From assembly GCA_036397995.1 (NCBI GenBank), contig DASWHX010000108.1, forward strand, positions 1 to 64,000: a DNA stretch of 64,000 bases, read 5' to 3'. The stretch is from DASWHX01 sp036397995 (lineage in GTDB: Bacteria; Bacteroidota; Bacteroidia; Cytophagales; Cyclobacteriaceae). The first letter of the stretch is position 1, and every line of letters begins with the position of its first letter. Of this stretch, positions 9,399-17,856 are shown piece by piece. The notes below the pieces were generated by a model, which worked only from the letters and a program-made list of their open reading frames with translations, was not told the origin of the DNA and did not search any database. The translations under genes and the position numbers were made by a program.

Positions 9399-10130
9399 CT
9401 AAATCAGGTCCTCTTTGTCAACATCATAATTATATGTTGGAGAGGATCCGATTTTTTTCTCTTTCTTCCAAACAATGGTGTAAGACTGCCCGGAAGGTGC
9501 CGGTTCATCGGGTACCATTTCGTGTTCAGAAGTTTCATCTTCCAGAATTGTATCAACTGATGAACGTGAGTTCTTGAAAAAATAAGCACAAAACATCCCC
9601 GACAAAGCACCCATTAGGTGAGATTCCCATGAGATAGCTTCGTTAACAGGAAAGATCCCGTAAATCATATTTCCGCCATAAATAAATAACAACACAAGAG
9701 AGACCGCAAGTGTTTTTGCATCCCGGCGCAGAAGACCGCTAAAAAAAAGAAAAGCAAGAAGGCCGTAAACTAATCCGCTGGAACCAATATGATAAGCGTC
9801 GCGCGCAACCACCCAAACCCAAAATCCTGTCATTATATATATAATTAGTATCACTTCAAAAGCAATCTTGTGATAAAAGTAGAACAAGCCGACGCCAAGA
9901 ATAATAAGAGGAAAAGTATTTGAAACCAGGTGAAAAAAGTCTCCATGAATTAATGGACCGGTAATGATACCTATTGTGCCTTTTAGCGTTCTGGGCAAAA
10001 TACCGAACTCTCTCAGGTCCATGCTGAAGGCTACTTCAAAGGCCTGAACAGTCCAAAGAAGCAGAATGAAAGTGATTGAAATCCAAATACCTCGTCTAAA
10101 TCTTATGGCATCATTCGACATCGAATTCAA
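9399..10130 (-). CDS. Rhomboid-family intramembrane serine protease
   Basis: A 243-residue protein with about six transmembrane helices. Rhomboid motifs are visible: HGDFFHLVSN before helix 2, the GSSG catalytic serine motif (Ser118) and catalytic His171 in ESHLMGALSG, the H-x-x-G-x-x-x-G pattern of the last core helix. Rhomboids cut substrate transmembrane segments within the membrane; bacterial substrates are mostly unknown. The C-terminal tail of about 55 residues is polar and acidic (TILEDETSEHEMVPDEP), probably cytosolic. Start ATG at 10130; a second ATG three codons on would also serve. It stands alone, upstream of the palindrome cluster at 10200. Confidence 0.87.
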   Translation of the reverse strand: MNSMSNDAIRFRRGIWISITFILLLWTVQAFEVAFSMDLREFGILPRTLKGTIGIITGPLIHGDFFHLVSNTFPLIILGVGLFYFYHKIAFEVILIIYIMTGFWVWVVARDAYHIGSSGLVYGLLAFLFFSGLLRRDAKTLAVSLVLLFIYGGNMIYGIFPVNEAISWESHLMGALSGMFCAYFFKNSRSSVDTILEDETSEHEMVPDEPAPSGQSYTIVWKKEKKIGSSPTYNYDVDKEDLI

Positions 10131-10199
10131 TTTACTAAAAAAATAACTCCTGGGCCAGTGTGAAGGGTATTGGCATGAGCTTCAATCATATAATTAATT

Positions 10200-10270
10200 C
10201 CCCTCCTTATTTTAAGGAGGGGAAAGGGGTGGTTATAACCCCCTGTAGTCCCCCTCAAAAAAAGGGGGAC
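10200..10270. repeat. Cluster of three palindromes (REP-like intergenic element)
   Basis: Three inverted repeats lie end to end. A perfect 10-base stem occupies 10200-10209 and 10213-10222 (CCCCTCCTTA / TAAGGAGGGG, loop TTT). A central GGTTATAACC palindrome is at 10231-10240, flanked by G and C runs. A perfect 8-base stem is at 10248-10255 and 10263-10270 (GTCCCCCT / AGGGGGAC). Similar G/C-block palindromes are scattered between genes in many Bacteroidota genomes. The element lies between the divergent rhomboid and CDF genes, so it is not placed as a simple shared terminator. Confidence 0.75.
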
Positions 10271-10414
10271 AATTTCTAGGCCTGCGGTTAAATATGAAAT
10301 TTGTTAAATCAATTTAAGAATTCTCCTAAAAATAAAATCTGGTTTTACTATGAAAGTAAAATCACTTGGAAATTAGGTTCAAAGGAAGTAACTTTTTATT
10401 GCACATAATTGTAT

Positions 10415-11344
10415 ATGCATTTACATCGTCATGAAGGTTCCGTGGAAAAGAAAGGATTTAGGCTTTGGCTTGCCATTATTCTAAACGTCGGGATAACTTT
10501 TGCTCAGGTGGTAGGCGGAATATTTGCCGGGAGTTTGGCCCTTCTATCCGACGCCCTTCATAATTTAAGTGATGTACTCGCTCTATCCATTAGCCTTTTT
10601 GCACGTAAACTGGTGCATAAAAAAAGTTCATCTTCCAAAACCTTTGGATTTAAGCGCGCCGAGATCCTGGCAGCATTCATTAATGCAGCATCATTGGTTG
10701 TTGTCAGCGCTTACCTAATCATGGAGGCAATAAAGCGATTGATCCAAAGTCCTGATGAAATCGTGGATGGCAATCTTGTGATGATAATGGCTGGAGTAGG
10801 TATAGTGGGGAATGCATTGAGCGTGGCTATTCTCCATAAGGAATCAGGTGAAAATATGAATATGAGATCAGCCTATCTCCACCTGATATCCGATATGTTA
10901 TTTTCAGTTGCAGTTTTAGCAGGCGGATTCGTAATTGTAAAATTTGGAATATACTGGGTAGACCCGGCGCTTTCTATTGTAATCGCGGTGTATTTAATTT
11001 TTATTAGCTGGAAACTTTTTTATAAAAGTCTAACCGTGCTGATGCAATTTGCCCCGGGGGAAATTGATTTGACCCAGGTAGCTGCTGTTATTTCAAAGTA
11101 CCCAGAGATTGATAATATTCACCACATCCATGCCTGGGAACTTAACGAGGATGAAATTCATTTTGAAGCTCATATTCAAATAAAAGAAAATATTACCATT
11201 GACAAGGTTTGTGAATTGCTGCAGAGAATCGAAGAAGAACTTCAGAGTGAATTCGGTTTAACGCACATTACTTTACAACCCGAATTTAACCGAGATTGCG
11301 GAGAAGAGTTATTTGTAGAAGAACATCATCATCACTCTTCCTGA
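10415..11344 (+). CDS. Cation diffusion facilitator family metal exporter
   Basis: A 309-residue CDF protein that exports divalent metals, probably zinc, from the cytoplasm by proton antiport. Six transmembrane helices lie within about residues 15-210, with metal-site residues in SDALHNLSD (helix 2) and HLISDML (helix 5). The cytoplasmic C-terminal domain with HHIHAWEL (about 215-300) is the ferredoxin-like dimerisation and sensing domain. The N-terminal MHLHRH and C-terminal HHHHSS are His-rich. ATG at 10415 is preferred to the TTG two codons earlier. The 3' end overlaps the convergent carbonic-anhydrase-like gene by 13 bases. No metal regulator lies next to it. Confidence 0.92.
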   Translation: MHLHRHEGSVEKKGFRLWLAIILNVGITFAQVVGGIFAGSLALLSDALHNLSDVLALSISLFARKLVHKKSSSSKTFGFKRAEILAAFINAASLVVVSAYLIMEAIKRLIQSPDEIVDGNLVMIMAGVGIVGNALSVAILHKESGENMNMRSAYLHLISDMLFSVAVLAGGFVIVKFGIYWVDPALSIVIAVYLIFISWKLFYKSLTVLMQFAPGEIDLTQVAAVISKYPEIDNIHHIHAWELNEDEIHFEAHIQIKENITIDKVCELLQRIEEELQSEFGLTHITLQPEFNRDCGEELFVEEHHHHSS

Positions 11345-11844
11345 TACCACCCCGAATACATAATGTAATTTTTCGAAGTGCGTTCGAATACATTTCCAAG
11401 GTCTCCAACAGTTTTCAATTTTTTGGCAGGAACTCCTGCGTATATATACCCGGATTCTACAATTGCATTCATCAGTACAACAGCACCTGCCGCTACAATT
11501 GATCCCGATTGCACCACAGCGTGATCCATTACGATAGCTCCCATCCCGATTAAGACATTATCTTCTATTGTACAACCATGAACGATGGCATTGTGCCCAA
11601 TACTAACATTGCTGCCGATAACTGTCTTTGCTTTTTGATAAGTACCGTGTATTACGGCTCCATCCTGGACATTCGTATTATTACCTATCATTATAGAATT
11701 AACATCACCTCTTAAAACAGCATTAAACCAAACACTGCAATTATCTCCTATGGTCACTTCTCCGGTTATTGTTGCATTTTCAGCCAAATAACAATTATTG
11801 CCAATAGTGGGCTTAATACCTCTTACATTTTTAATTAAAGCCAT
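11332..11844 (-). CDS. Gamma carbonic anhydrase-like protein (left-handed beta helix)
   Basis: A 170-residue left-handed beta-helix protein built of hexapeptide repeats (ITGEVTIGDNCSVW, VLIGMGAIVMDHA, SIVAAGAVVLM). The gamma-carbonic-anhydrase family signature residues are present: VWFNAVLRGDVNSI, VQDGAVIHG and SIGHNAIVHGCTI, the last two with the zinc-ligand histidines. It is of normal length for the YrdA/PaaY/CaiE-like group. Whether it is an active carbonic anhydrase or a binding protein cannot be decided here. Its 3' end overlaps that of the CDF gene by 13 bases, tail to tail. Confidence 0.9.
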   Translation of the reverse strand: MALIKNVRGIKPTIGNNCYLAENATITGEVTIGDNCSVWFNAVLRGDVNSIMIGNNTNVQDGAVIHGTYQKAKTVIGSNVSIGHNAIVHGCTIEDNVLIGMGAIVMDHAVVQSGSIVAAGAVVLMNAIVESGYIYAGVPAKKLKTVGDLGNVFERTSKNYIMYSGWYQEE

Positions 11845-11941
11845 TACTCCTGTTCCTTTTAATTATCAAATGTAATAGCAAATGTACCAATTATGGCCTG
11901 AGCCTTTACTTTTAGGGAACATTCCTTATCTACACTGCCAT

Positions 11942-11972
11942 TTTGTCATTACATCTCCTTGCGCTACCTTTG
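11942..11972 (+). promoter_or_regulatory. Bacteroidota-type promoter of miaB
   Basis: TTTG at 11942-11945, a 19-base spacer, and TACCTTTG at 11965-11972 match the Bacteroidota consensus for the primary sigma factor (TTTG, about 19 bases, TANNTTTG). The expected transcription start is about 5-8 bases further on, giving a leader of only about 10-15 bases before the ATG at 11990. It probably drives miaB and the overlapping downstream genes. Confidence 0.75.
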
Positions 11973-11989
11973 TATTTCGATTTTGAACA

Positions 11990-13420
11990 ATGGAACCTGT
12001 TATTAAGGATATCAATATTTTAGATGATAATCGGGAGGAATCCTGTGAAGTTGTTAAAGTCTCTGAAGAGAATAACGCAGGCAATACACGCAAATTATAT
12101 ATTGAAAGCTACGGCTGCCAGATGAATTTCTCCGACAGTGAAATAGTAAGTTCAATAATGGCCAAAGAGGGTTTCGATACAACCAGCAGCCTGGAAAATG
12201 CGGATGTGATTTTCATAAATACCTGCTCGATTAGGGATAAGGCCGAACAGACCATCAGAAGCAGATTAGCATTTTTTAATAGCCTCAAGAAACAAAAACC
12301 AGAATTGCAGATAGGTGTACTCGGCTGCATGGCTGAAAGATTAAAGGCGAAGCTTTTGGAAGAAGAGCGCATTGTAGATTTAGTGGCCGGCCCCGATGCT
12401 TACCGGGATTTACCCAATTTGGTCAGGCAGGTTGATGACGGTCAAAAAGCGGTAAATACATTTCTTTCAAGAGAAGAAACCTATGCCGACATATCCCCAG
12501 TGCGGCTGAATAGCAACGGAGTTACTGCTTTCATCTCCATCATGAGAGGCTGCGATAATATGTGCTCGTTTTGCGTTGTGCCATTTACCAGGGGTAGGGA
12601 GCGCAGCCGCGATCCGGAAACAATAGTCAATGAAGCTTTAAATCTCTACAATAACGGGTATAGAGAAGTGACCTTGCTTGGACAAAATGTTGATTCCTAC
12701 CGGTGGGGAGATAAAGAAAATCCGCAGGTAAACTTTGCACAACTTCTCGGGAAAATTGCCGCGGTTTCTCCAGAACTTAGGGTTCGATTTTCAACCTCCC
12801 ATCCGAAAGATATTACCGATGAGGTGCTGGAAACAATAGCCCGGTATGAAAATATTTGCAACTACATACACTTGCCTGCTCAAAGTGGAAGTACGCGGGT
12901 ACTGGAATTAATGAATAGAACATATACCAGAGACTGGTATCTTGACCGCATTGGTGCTATAAGGAGAATTGTTGGAAATGAATGTGGAATTTCTTCCGAC
13001 TTCATTGCAGGTTTCTGCACCGAAACAGAGGCAGACCATGAGTACACCTTAAGCTTAATGGATGAAGTCAGATATGACTTCTCATACATGTTCGTGTATT
13101 CTGAAAGACCCGGAACCCTGGCAGAACGAAAATTTAAAGACGATGTTAAACCTGACATCAAGCAGAGAAGATTGAGAGAAATTATTGATAAGCAACAAGA
13201 ACACAGTCTTAAGAGAAATCAGCGTGAGTTAGATAAAGTTCATAAGGTTTTGATTGAGGGTTATTCCAAGAGATCCGAAGAGTATATGCAGGGAAGAAAT
13301 TCAGCAAATAAGGTAGTGGTTTTTCCACGGGAGAATTATAAGAAAGGTGAATATGTTAACGTTAGGGTGACTGATTGTACAGCCGCAACCTTGATGGGAA
13401 AAGCAGTGCAAGATGATTAA
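11990..13420 (+). CDS. miaB: tRNA-2-methylthio-N6-isopentenyladenosine synthase MiaB
   Basis: A 476-residue radical SAM methylthiotransferase that converts i6A37 of tRNAs reading UNN codons to ms2i6A37. The N-terminal UPF0004 domain has three cluster cysteines (Cys43, Cys79, Cys113). The radical SAM core carries C-x3-C-x2-C (Cys188, Cys192, Cys195 in [13 protein letters not shown]), followed by GRERSR and the later [11 protein letters not shown]-terminal TRAM domain (about 405-472) binds tRNA. The length is normal. There is a short N-terminal extension before [13 protein letters not shown]. It is the first gene of an overlapping run: its stop overlaps the next start by 8 bases. A consensus promoter precedes it. 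Confidence 0.97.
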   Translation: MEPVIKDINILDDNREESCEVVKVSEENNAGNTRKLYIESYGCQMNFSDSEIVSSIMAKEGFDTTSSLENADVIFINTCSIRDKAEQTIRSRLAFFNSLKKQKPELQIGVLGCMAERLKAKLLEEERIVDLVAGPDAYRDLPNLVRQVDDGQKAVNTFLSREETYADISPVRLNSNGVTAFISIMRGCDNMCSFCVVPFTRGRERSRDPETIVNEALNLYNNGYREVTLLGQNVDSYRWGDKENPQVNFAQLLGKIAAVSPELRVRFSTSHPKDITDEVLETIARYENICNYIHLPAQSGSTRVLELMNRTYTRDWYLDRIGAIRRIVGNECGISSDFIAGFCTETEADHEYTLSLMDEVRYDFSYMFVYSERPGTLAERKFKDDVKPDIKQRRLREIIDKQQEHSLKRNQRELDKVHKVLIEGYSKRSEEYMQGRNSANKVVVFPRENYKKGEYVNVRVTDCTAATLMGKAVQDD

Positions 13421-14672
13421 TGATAAGGAAATACAATCCATTAAACAACGATTTGGGATTATAGGAAACTCACCCTCCCTGAATCATGCCATTGCTGTAG
13501 CCATGCAAGTAGCGCCAACTGATATGACCGTTTTGATTACGGGGGAAAGTGGCAGTGGAAAAGAGTCCTTTTCCAAAATTATTCATGCACTTAGCCCGCG
13601 TAAGCATGGACAGTTTATCGCTATTAATTGTGGAGCTATTCCGGAAGGAACCATTGACTCTGAGCTTTTTGGCCACGAAAAAGGATCTTTTACGGGAGCT
13701 TATGAAGCCAGAAAAGGATACTTTGAAGTAACCTCAGGTGGTACAATCTTTCTGGATGAAATTGCGGAGATGCCGCTCAATACTCAGGCCAGATTACTGA
13801 GGGTTTTGGAATACGGGGAATTTATAAAGGTAGGCTCCTCCAAAGTTTTGAAAACTGATGTTAGGGTAGTTGTGGCAACCAACGTTAACCTGTCAGACAA
13901 AATTAAAAAAGGTAAATTCAGGGAAGATCTGTTTTATAGACTTAATACGGTACCAATCGCAGTTCCATCCCTGAAGGAAAGAGGTGATGATGTAGAGTTG
14001 ATCTTTCGAAAATTCGCTGCCGATTTTTCAGAAAAATATAAAGTGAAACCAATTTCACTAACCGAAGAAGCCAAACAGTACTTATTGGGATTCCCATTCC
14101 CCGGTAATATCCGTCAATTGAAGAATTTAGTCGAGCAGATATCTGTATTGGAAACCGACCGCGAAATTTCCAGGGAAAAATTAATGAAATACCTTCCTTC
14201 GTCCAGTTCTTCCCTTCCAATGCTATTTGATAAATCGACTATTAATAACGAAGGAATGACGGAACGGGATTTGCTATACAAAGTCTTGTTTGATTTGAAA
14301 AGGGACGTTAATGATTTGAAAAAGTTAGTGTATAGCAACATTAGCGGAGATGTATCTTCGGCAAAACTCATAAAAGATCACCAGGAACTATTCGATAGTA
14401 TTGAAGAAAAACCTGCACGTCAGAAAGAACAGTCACCGGTTTTATTGAATCTTGATTCCAACGAAGCCAAATCTTACGAATTGGAAAAAGTGGAAGACAT
14501 CATGCATGAAACGGAAGAGGACGAAGAACTATCCCTGGATAAAAAAGAAAAGGAAATGATAATTAAGGCTTTGCGCAAGAACAATAACAAAAGAAAATAT
14601 GCCGCGCATGATCTTGGAATCTCAGAACGAACTTTGTACAGGAAAATAAAGCAGTATGAAATTGAGGAGTAG
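13413..14672 (+). CDS. Sigma-54-dependent transcriptional activator without receiver domain
   Basis: A 419-residue bacterial enhancer-binding protein. The AAA+ domain begins almost at the N-terminus: Walker A GESGSGKE (44-51), the sigma-54-contacting loop as GSFTGA (91-96, Ser in place of the usual Ala) and Walker B GGTIFLDE (109-116). An acidic, low-complexity linker (about 265-375) leads to a Fis-type helix-turn-helix ([19 protein letters not shown]). There is no receiver, GAF or PAS domain, so it is either controlled by a partner protein or always active. It sits between miaB and lptE with overlaps of 8 and 17 bases, an arrangement I recall from many Bacteroidota; its targets are unknown. 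Confidence 0.93.
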   Translation: MINDKEIQSIKQRFGIIGNSPSLNHAIAVAMQVAPTDMTVLITGESGSGKESFSKIIHALSPRKHGQFIAINCGAIPEGTIDSELFGHEKGSFTGAYEARKGYFEVTSGGTIFLDEIAEMPLNTQARLLRVLEYGEFIKVGSSKVLKTDVRVVVATNVNLSDKIKKGKFREDLFYRLNTVPIAVPSLKERGDDVELIFRKFAADFSEKYKVKPISLTEEAKQYLLGFPFPGNIRQLKNLVEQISVLETDREISREKLMKYLPSSSSSLPMLFDKSTINNEGMTERDLLYKVLFDLKRDVNDLKKLVYSNISGDVSSAKLIKDHQELFDSIEEKPARQKEQSPVLLNLDSNEAKSYELEKVEDIMHETEEDEELSLDKKEKEMIIKALRKNNNKRKYAAHDLGISERTLYRKIKQYEIEE

Positions 14673-15180
14673 ATTTTTTTTGATTTTCCCCTTTATTCTT
14701 ACGGGTTGTGGCATTTATTCCTTTACCGGAACTACTCTTCCTTCAAGTATAAGAACATTTTCAGTGCAGGAATTTTTTAATGACACTGATGGAGGACCAC
14801 CAAATCTTGGATTAACCTTAACCAATGAAATGAGGGATTATTTTCAATCAAATTCCTCGTTAACCCTTGTTCAGGAGGAAGGAGATTTGCAGTTTGAAGG
14901 CGGTATCATTGAGTACAGGCTTACACCAGTAGCTCCTACCAATACCGGCACCGGTATTAACAATATTACTTCTTCTTCTGTAACCAGGCTTACCATAGTG
15001 GTACGTGCCGCATTCACCAATACAGTTGATGAAACACAGAGTTTTAACAGGAGTTTTAATTTCTATGCAGATTTTAATAGTGTAACTGAGACTTTAAATG
15101 ATGCGGAAAATCGGTTAATTGAAACTATTTTTGAACAAATAATACTCGACATTTTTAATGCAAGCGTAGCAGTATGGTAG
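14656..15180 (+). CDS. lptE: LptE-family LPS assembly lipoprotein
   Basis: A 174-residue lipoprotein. The leader [18 protein letters not shown] ends at the lipobox cysteine (Cys18). The mature start GIYSFTGTTLP and the following FFNDTDGGPPNLGLTLTNEMRDYF are typical of the Bacteroidota LptE family, which is shorter and diverged from the E. coli protein. LptE plugs the LptD barrel in the outer membrane and helps insert lipopolysaccharide. It overlaps the activator gene by 17 bases, so the two are co-translated. Family recognition is from characteristic N-terminal motifs and the gene neighbourhood. Confidence 0.85.
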   Translation: MKLRSRFFLIFPFILTGCGIYSFTGTTLPSSIRTFSVQEFFNDTDGGPPNLGLTLTNEMRDYFQSNSSLTLVQEEGDLQFEGGIIEYRLTPVAPTNTGTGINNITSSSVTRLTIVVRAAFTNTVDETQSFNRSFNFYADFNSVTETLNDAENRLIETIFEQIILDIFNASVAVW

Positions 15181-15233
15181 GCAACCTTAAAATTTGTTAT
15201 ATTAGTAATTCCGCTATTTTATAATTTATCACC

Positions 15234-16340
15234 TTGAACAAAGATAAATTCATCACATTATTAAGAAATTACCGGAATCTTTCCGGTGAAGATCTGAAGG
15301 AGCTTTCCTTACTTTCAGATGAATTCCCGTTTAGTCAGGCATTGCATAACCTTGTTGCAAAAGGAGCGATGGACATGAAAGCCCCGGAAGCAAAAACAAA
15401 ATTAGGCACAGCAGCTATTTACTCACCTGACCGTGCCGCATTAAAAAGATTAATTGAGGGGTCAGTGCAGTTTGTAGCTGCAGTTCATGAAGAATCTTTG
15501 GACAGGAGCATTGAGACTCCGGCCGCCACACCCAAAACAGAAACCCCACCCCCTCCACCTGAACCTGAAAAAATTGATAAGCCTGTTACTCAGGATAAAG
15601 TTCCGCACACGGAAATGCCTGCCGCTGAAGTTAAGACACCAGAGCCGGTTTCCAAACCTGCTTCTGTTCAGGATTTGGTGAAAGACCCGACTCATCAAGC
15701 CAAGGTTGAAGCATTAAGAAATGAAATTTTTTCCAATCTGAAGGAATTGCAAAAGAATATCGTTGATTCAAATAAGGTCTTTGATTTTTATGATAAAAAG
15801 CATGAAAACGCAGATGCAGCCAAAAAGAAAGCGGTTCAGGATAAGGGCAGAGAGTTAAAAGAATTGGAGGAATCAGCCAAAGCCAAATTATCAGGGCGGG
15901 AAAAAGCTGAGGACAAGGAAATAACCATGGGCACTGAGGCAGCCCCGGTAAAAGAAGCTGCACCTGAGACTCCAACAAAACCAAAATCAGTCAGGAAAAA
16001 AACTATATCTAAACCAAAAAAAACTAAATCGAAAAGCCCGGCAAATAGAACGAACAAAAGTGCCATTAAAAAGAAACCGGCAACTGGTAAAAAGAAGACT
16101 TCTAAAAAAGCTGCCGGTAAAACTACTAAAGTTAGCGGCAGAAAAACTGCTAAGAAAAAAACCATTTCCAGGAAAGCCCCGGTGAAGAAGGCCGCGTCAA
16201 AAAAGAAGGCTGCAACGCGGAAAAAGCTGAAGAAAGCAGTTGGAAAATCAACCAAAACAACTGGTTCCAGCCGCAAAAAAACAACTGCCAGATCTTCTAA
16301 AAAGACGGTAAAAAAAAAAGTGAACCGCACCCGGAAATAA
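15234..16340 (+). CDS. TPR-family protein with lysine-rich histone-H1-like region (frame-0 part of a split gene)
   Basis: A 368-codon frame from TTG 15234. Residues 1-80 (KFITLLRNYRNLSGEDLKEL, then DEFPFSQALHNLVAKGAM) match the N-terminus of a conserved Bacteroidota tetratricopeptide-like family. A Pro/Glu-rich linker (85-145), a helical segment (150-225) and a Lys/Ala/Ser/Thr-rich tail (about 245-368) like bacterial histone-H1 tails follow. The expected C-terminal TPR-like end of the family is missing in this frame. It lies just downstream in the -1 frame, after ten A residues at 16310-16319. I infer one gene of about 476 codons, broken or programmed to shift there. The role of the family is unknown. 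Confidence 0.82.
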   Translation: MNKDKFITLLRNYRNLSGEDLKELSLLSDEFPFSQALHNLVAKGAMDMKAPEAKTKLGTAAIYSPDRAALKRLIEGSVQFVAAVHEESLDRSIETPAATPKTETPPPPPEPEKIDKPVTQDKVPHTEMPAAEVKTPEPVSKPASVQDLVKDPTHQAKVEALRNEIFSNLKELQKNIVDSNKVFDFYDKKHENADAAKKKAVQDKGRELKELEESAKAKLSGREKAEDKEITMGTEAAPVKEAAPETPTKPKSVRKKTISKPKKTKSKSPANRTNKSAIKKKPATGKKKTSKKAAGKTTKVSGRKTAKKKTISRKAPVKKAASKKKAATRKKLKKAVGKSTKTTGSSRKKTTARSSKKTVKKKVNRTRK

Positions 16341-16663
16341 GAGATTACGCCATTGAACTATCTTATAAGCCGGAAAAAAGCAATTACAGATCAATCAATT
16401 TAAGTCAAAGGGAAATTATTGATCGTTTTATAAGACGCAAGCACCCTCGGATTGATCCTTCAAGGATGTCAGAAATAAGGGAAGACCTCACTGCCAATAT
16501 CACTAAAATTAGCGATTCGCTGCTTACCGAAAATCTGGCTGAGATATTTCTTCAGCAGGGGAAAAGCGATAAGGCCATTGAGATTTACAAGAAATTAATT
16601 TGGAAGTTTCCTCAAAAAAAGGCGTACTTTGCATCTCAAATTGATAAACTAAGTAGAAGGTAA
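16319..16663 (+). CDS. C-terminal part of the TPR-family protein, in the -1 frame
   Basis: The -1 frame is open from the 10-A run (16310-16319) to the stop at 16661-16663. It encodes about 114 residues containing QREIIDRFIRRKHPRIDP, then DSLLTENLAEIFLQQGKSD and AIEIYKKLIWKFPQKKAYF. These are the conserved C-terminal motifs of the family whose N-terminus is encoded upstream at 15234. The first internal ATG is 16466, but the conserved sequence starts well before it, so an independent short gene is unlikely. Re-reading one A at the run would give a continuous protein of about 476 residues. The stop overlaps the secG start (TAATG). Confidence 0.8.
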   Translation, partial: SEPHPEIRDYAIELSYKPEKSNYRSINLSQREIIDRFIRRKHPRIDPSRMSEIREDLTANITKISDSLLTENLAEIFLQQGKSDKAIEIYKKLIWKFPQKKAYFASQIDKLSRR

Positions 16664-17043
16664 TGTTCACCCTTGTTATTTCATTGATTGTAATTGTTTG
16701 TGTGCTGCTGGTATTAATTATCCTGGCCCAAAACCCAAAAGGCGGCGGATTATCGAGTCAGTTTGGAGGAAGTGGGGCTAGCAATTTGATAGGTGTTAAG
16801 AAAACAGGAGACCTATTGGAAAGGCTAACCTGGGGGTTTGCCATTACGCTCTTTGTATTGAGTATGGCTACAAATTTCATTATACCATCAAACACGGGAA
16901 CCGGGTTGAACAGCCCGAACATTGACAGGGCTGAGGAACAGCAACAAACTCCTGAACTTGACCTGGAAGGGATTCAGGAAGAATCCCAGCCTTCCGATAA
17001 TTCTTCCCTGGAAGATTTGCTTGAAGGCGATTCAACCAAATAA
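16663..17043 (+). CDS. secG: Preprotein translocase subunit SecG
   Basis: A 126-residue protein with two transmembrane helices (about 3-23 and 55-76), joined by the conserved cytoplasmic loop AQNPKGGGLSSQFGGSGA. SecG helps the SecYEG channel in protein export across the inner membrane. The C-terminal tail is long, Gln/Glu/Ser-rich and acidic (RAEEQQQTPELDLEGIQ), a common extension in Bacteroidota. The ATG overlaps the stop of the TPR-family gene by one base, so it is translationally coupled. It converges with the minus-strand gene at 17049. Confidence 0.93.
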   Translation: MFTLVISLIVIVCVLLVLIILAQNPKGGGLSSQFGGSGASNLIGVKKTGDLLERLTWGFAITLFVLSMATNFIIPSNTGTGLNSPNIDRAEEQQQTPELDLEGIQEESQPSDNSSLEDLLEGDSTK

Positions 17044-17048
17044 TTACT

Positions 17049-17777
17049 TTAAGACTGCAACTTTCCTGTTGAAGAAATATGCCTTATCAGCAATCTTTTT
17101 GCTATTGGCATCAGAGTAGCATCATAAGGAAACACTGTCTTCGAAACTATGAGATATGTTGCAGGGTTAGGGAGTAACTTGAATTTTCTGATTAATTCCA
17201 GTTTCTTTCTTTCAAAACTTGAATACAAAGACCGGGTAAAAGTTTCGATCCACTGCGTGGTGATTCCCCTGAATTTCTCATCAGAATTTTCAAAAACTGA
17301 CATTGCATATTTGTGTACATGAGCTTCGCTGCTGGAATCAATGTACAAGAACAAATAGCCTTCATCAACATACAATGGGCAAAGTCCGATGGTGGAGATC
17401 TCAAAATTCGACTCAATAAATTCATAAATGTCTCTTCCTTCCTCCAAAGCTTGTTTCATCGTTGGCAAAGCAAATTCAATTATGTCCTGAATTTCCTTCA
17501 TTACCTCATCATCTTTAATGATTTTTTTGTATGAAAGTTCAAGCTTTTCGAAATCAGCCTTCGAAATTGACTGCGGAAAGCTTCCATAAAGCAACTCCTT
17601 ATTATCCCGCAATTGCATCAGATTTCTGTAATGAAATACCAGGTCTGAAAGCCCGGGAAACATTTCCATACGGCTGAATCCGCTTTTCACCTCTTTTAAA
17701 TAGGCTAATAAGTAATATTTCTTGTATTCAAAATCAATCAATCCTTCAGTTAACCAATTCTTGCTAAGTTCTTTCAT
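17049..17777 (-). CDS. Conserved protein of unknown function
   Basis: A 242-residue soluble protein from ATG 17777; a TTG four codons earlier is possible but less likely. No leader, transmembrane helix or known catalytic motif is visible. The N-terminal half is helical and charged (LLAYLKEVKSGFSRMEMFPG). The second half contains a strand-rich segment (IGLCPLYVDEGYLFLYIDSS) and a terminal TYLIVSKTVFPYDATLMPIAKRLL, described here in part. I recall similar proteins in other Cytophagales beside groES and secG, but know no function. It converges with secG (5 bases) and is divergent from groES across about 240 bases containing the TGTCA repeats. Confidence 0.7.
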   Translation of the reverse strand: MKELSKNWLTEGLIDFEYKKYYLLAYLKEVKSGFSRMEMFPGLSDLVFHYRNLMQLRDNKELLYGSFPQSISKADFEKLELSYKKIIKDDEVMKEIQDIIEFALPTMKQALEEGRDIYEFIESNFEISTIGLCPLYVDEGYLFLYIDSSSEAHVHKYAMSVFENSDEKFRGITTQWIETFTRSLYSSFERKKLELIRKFKLLPNPATYLIVSKTVFPYDATLMPIAKRLLIRHISSTGKLQS

Positions 17778-17856
17778 AACGCAGTCCAATTAGTCCCAGG
17801 TAAAATATAAAAATGATTCATAAGATCAAAAATCAATTCCAATCAAGCTGATAAAA

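Noticed and set aside
15836..16330. A 164-codon minus-strand frame opposite the lysine-rich tail
   Set aside because: It is a Phe/Val/Leu-rich mirror of the AAR/AAA codons of the real gene, with no motif and no start context.
16466..16663. An independent 65-residue gene starting at ATG 16466
   Set aside because: Conserved family sequence in the same frame begins about 100 bases before this ATG, so it is the end of a longer protein.
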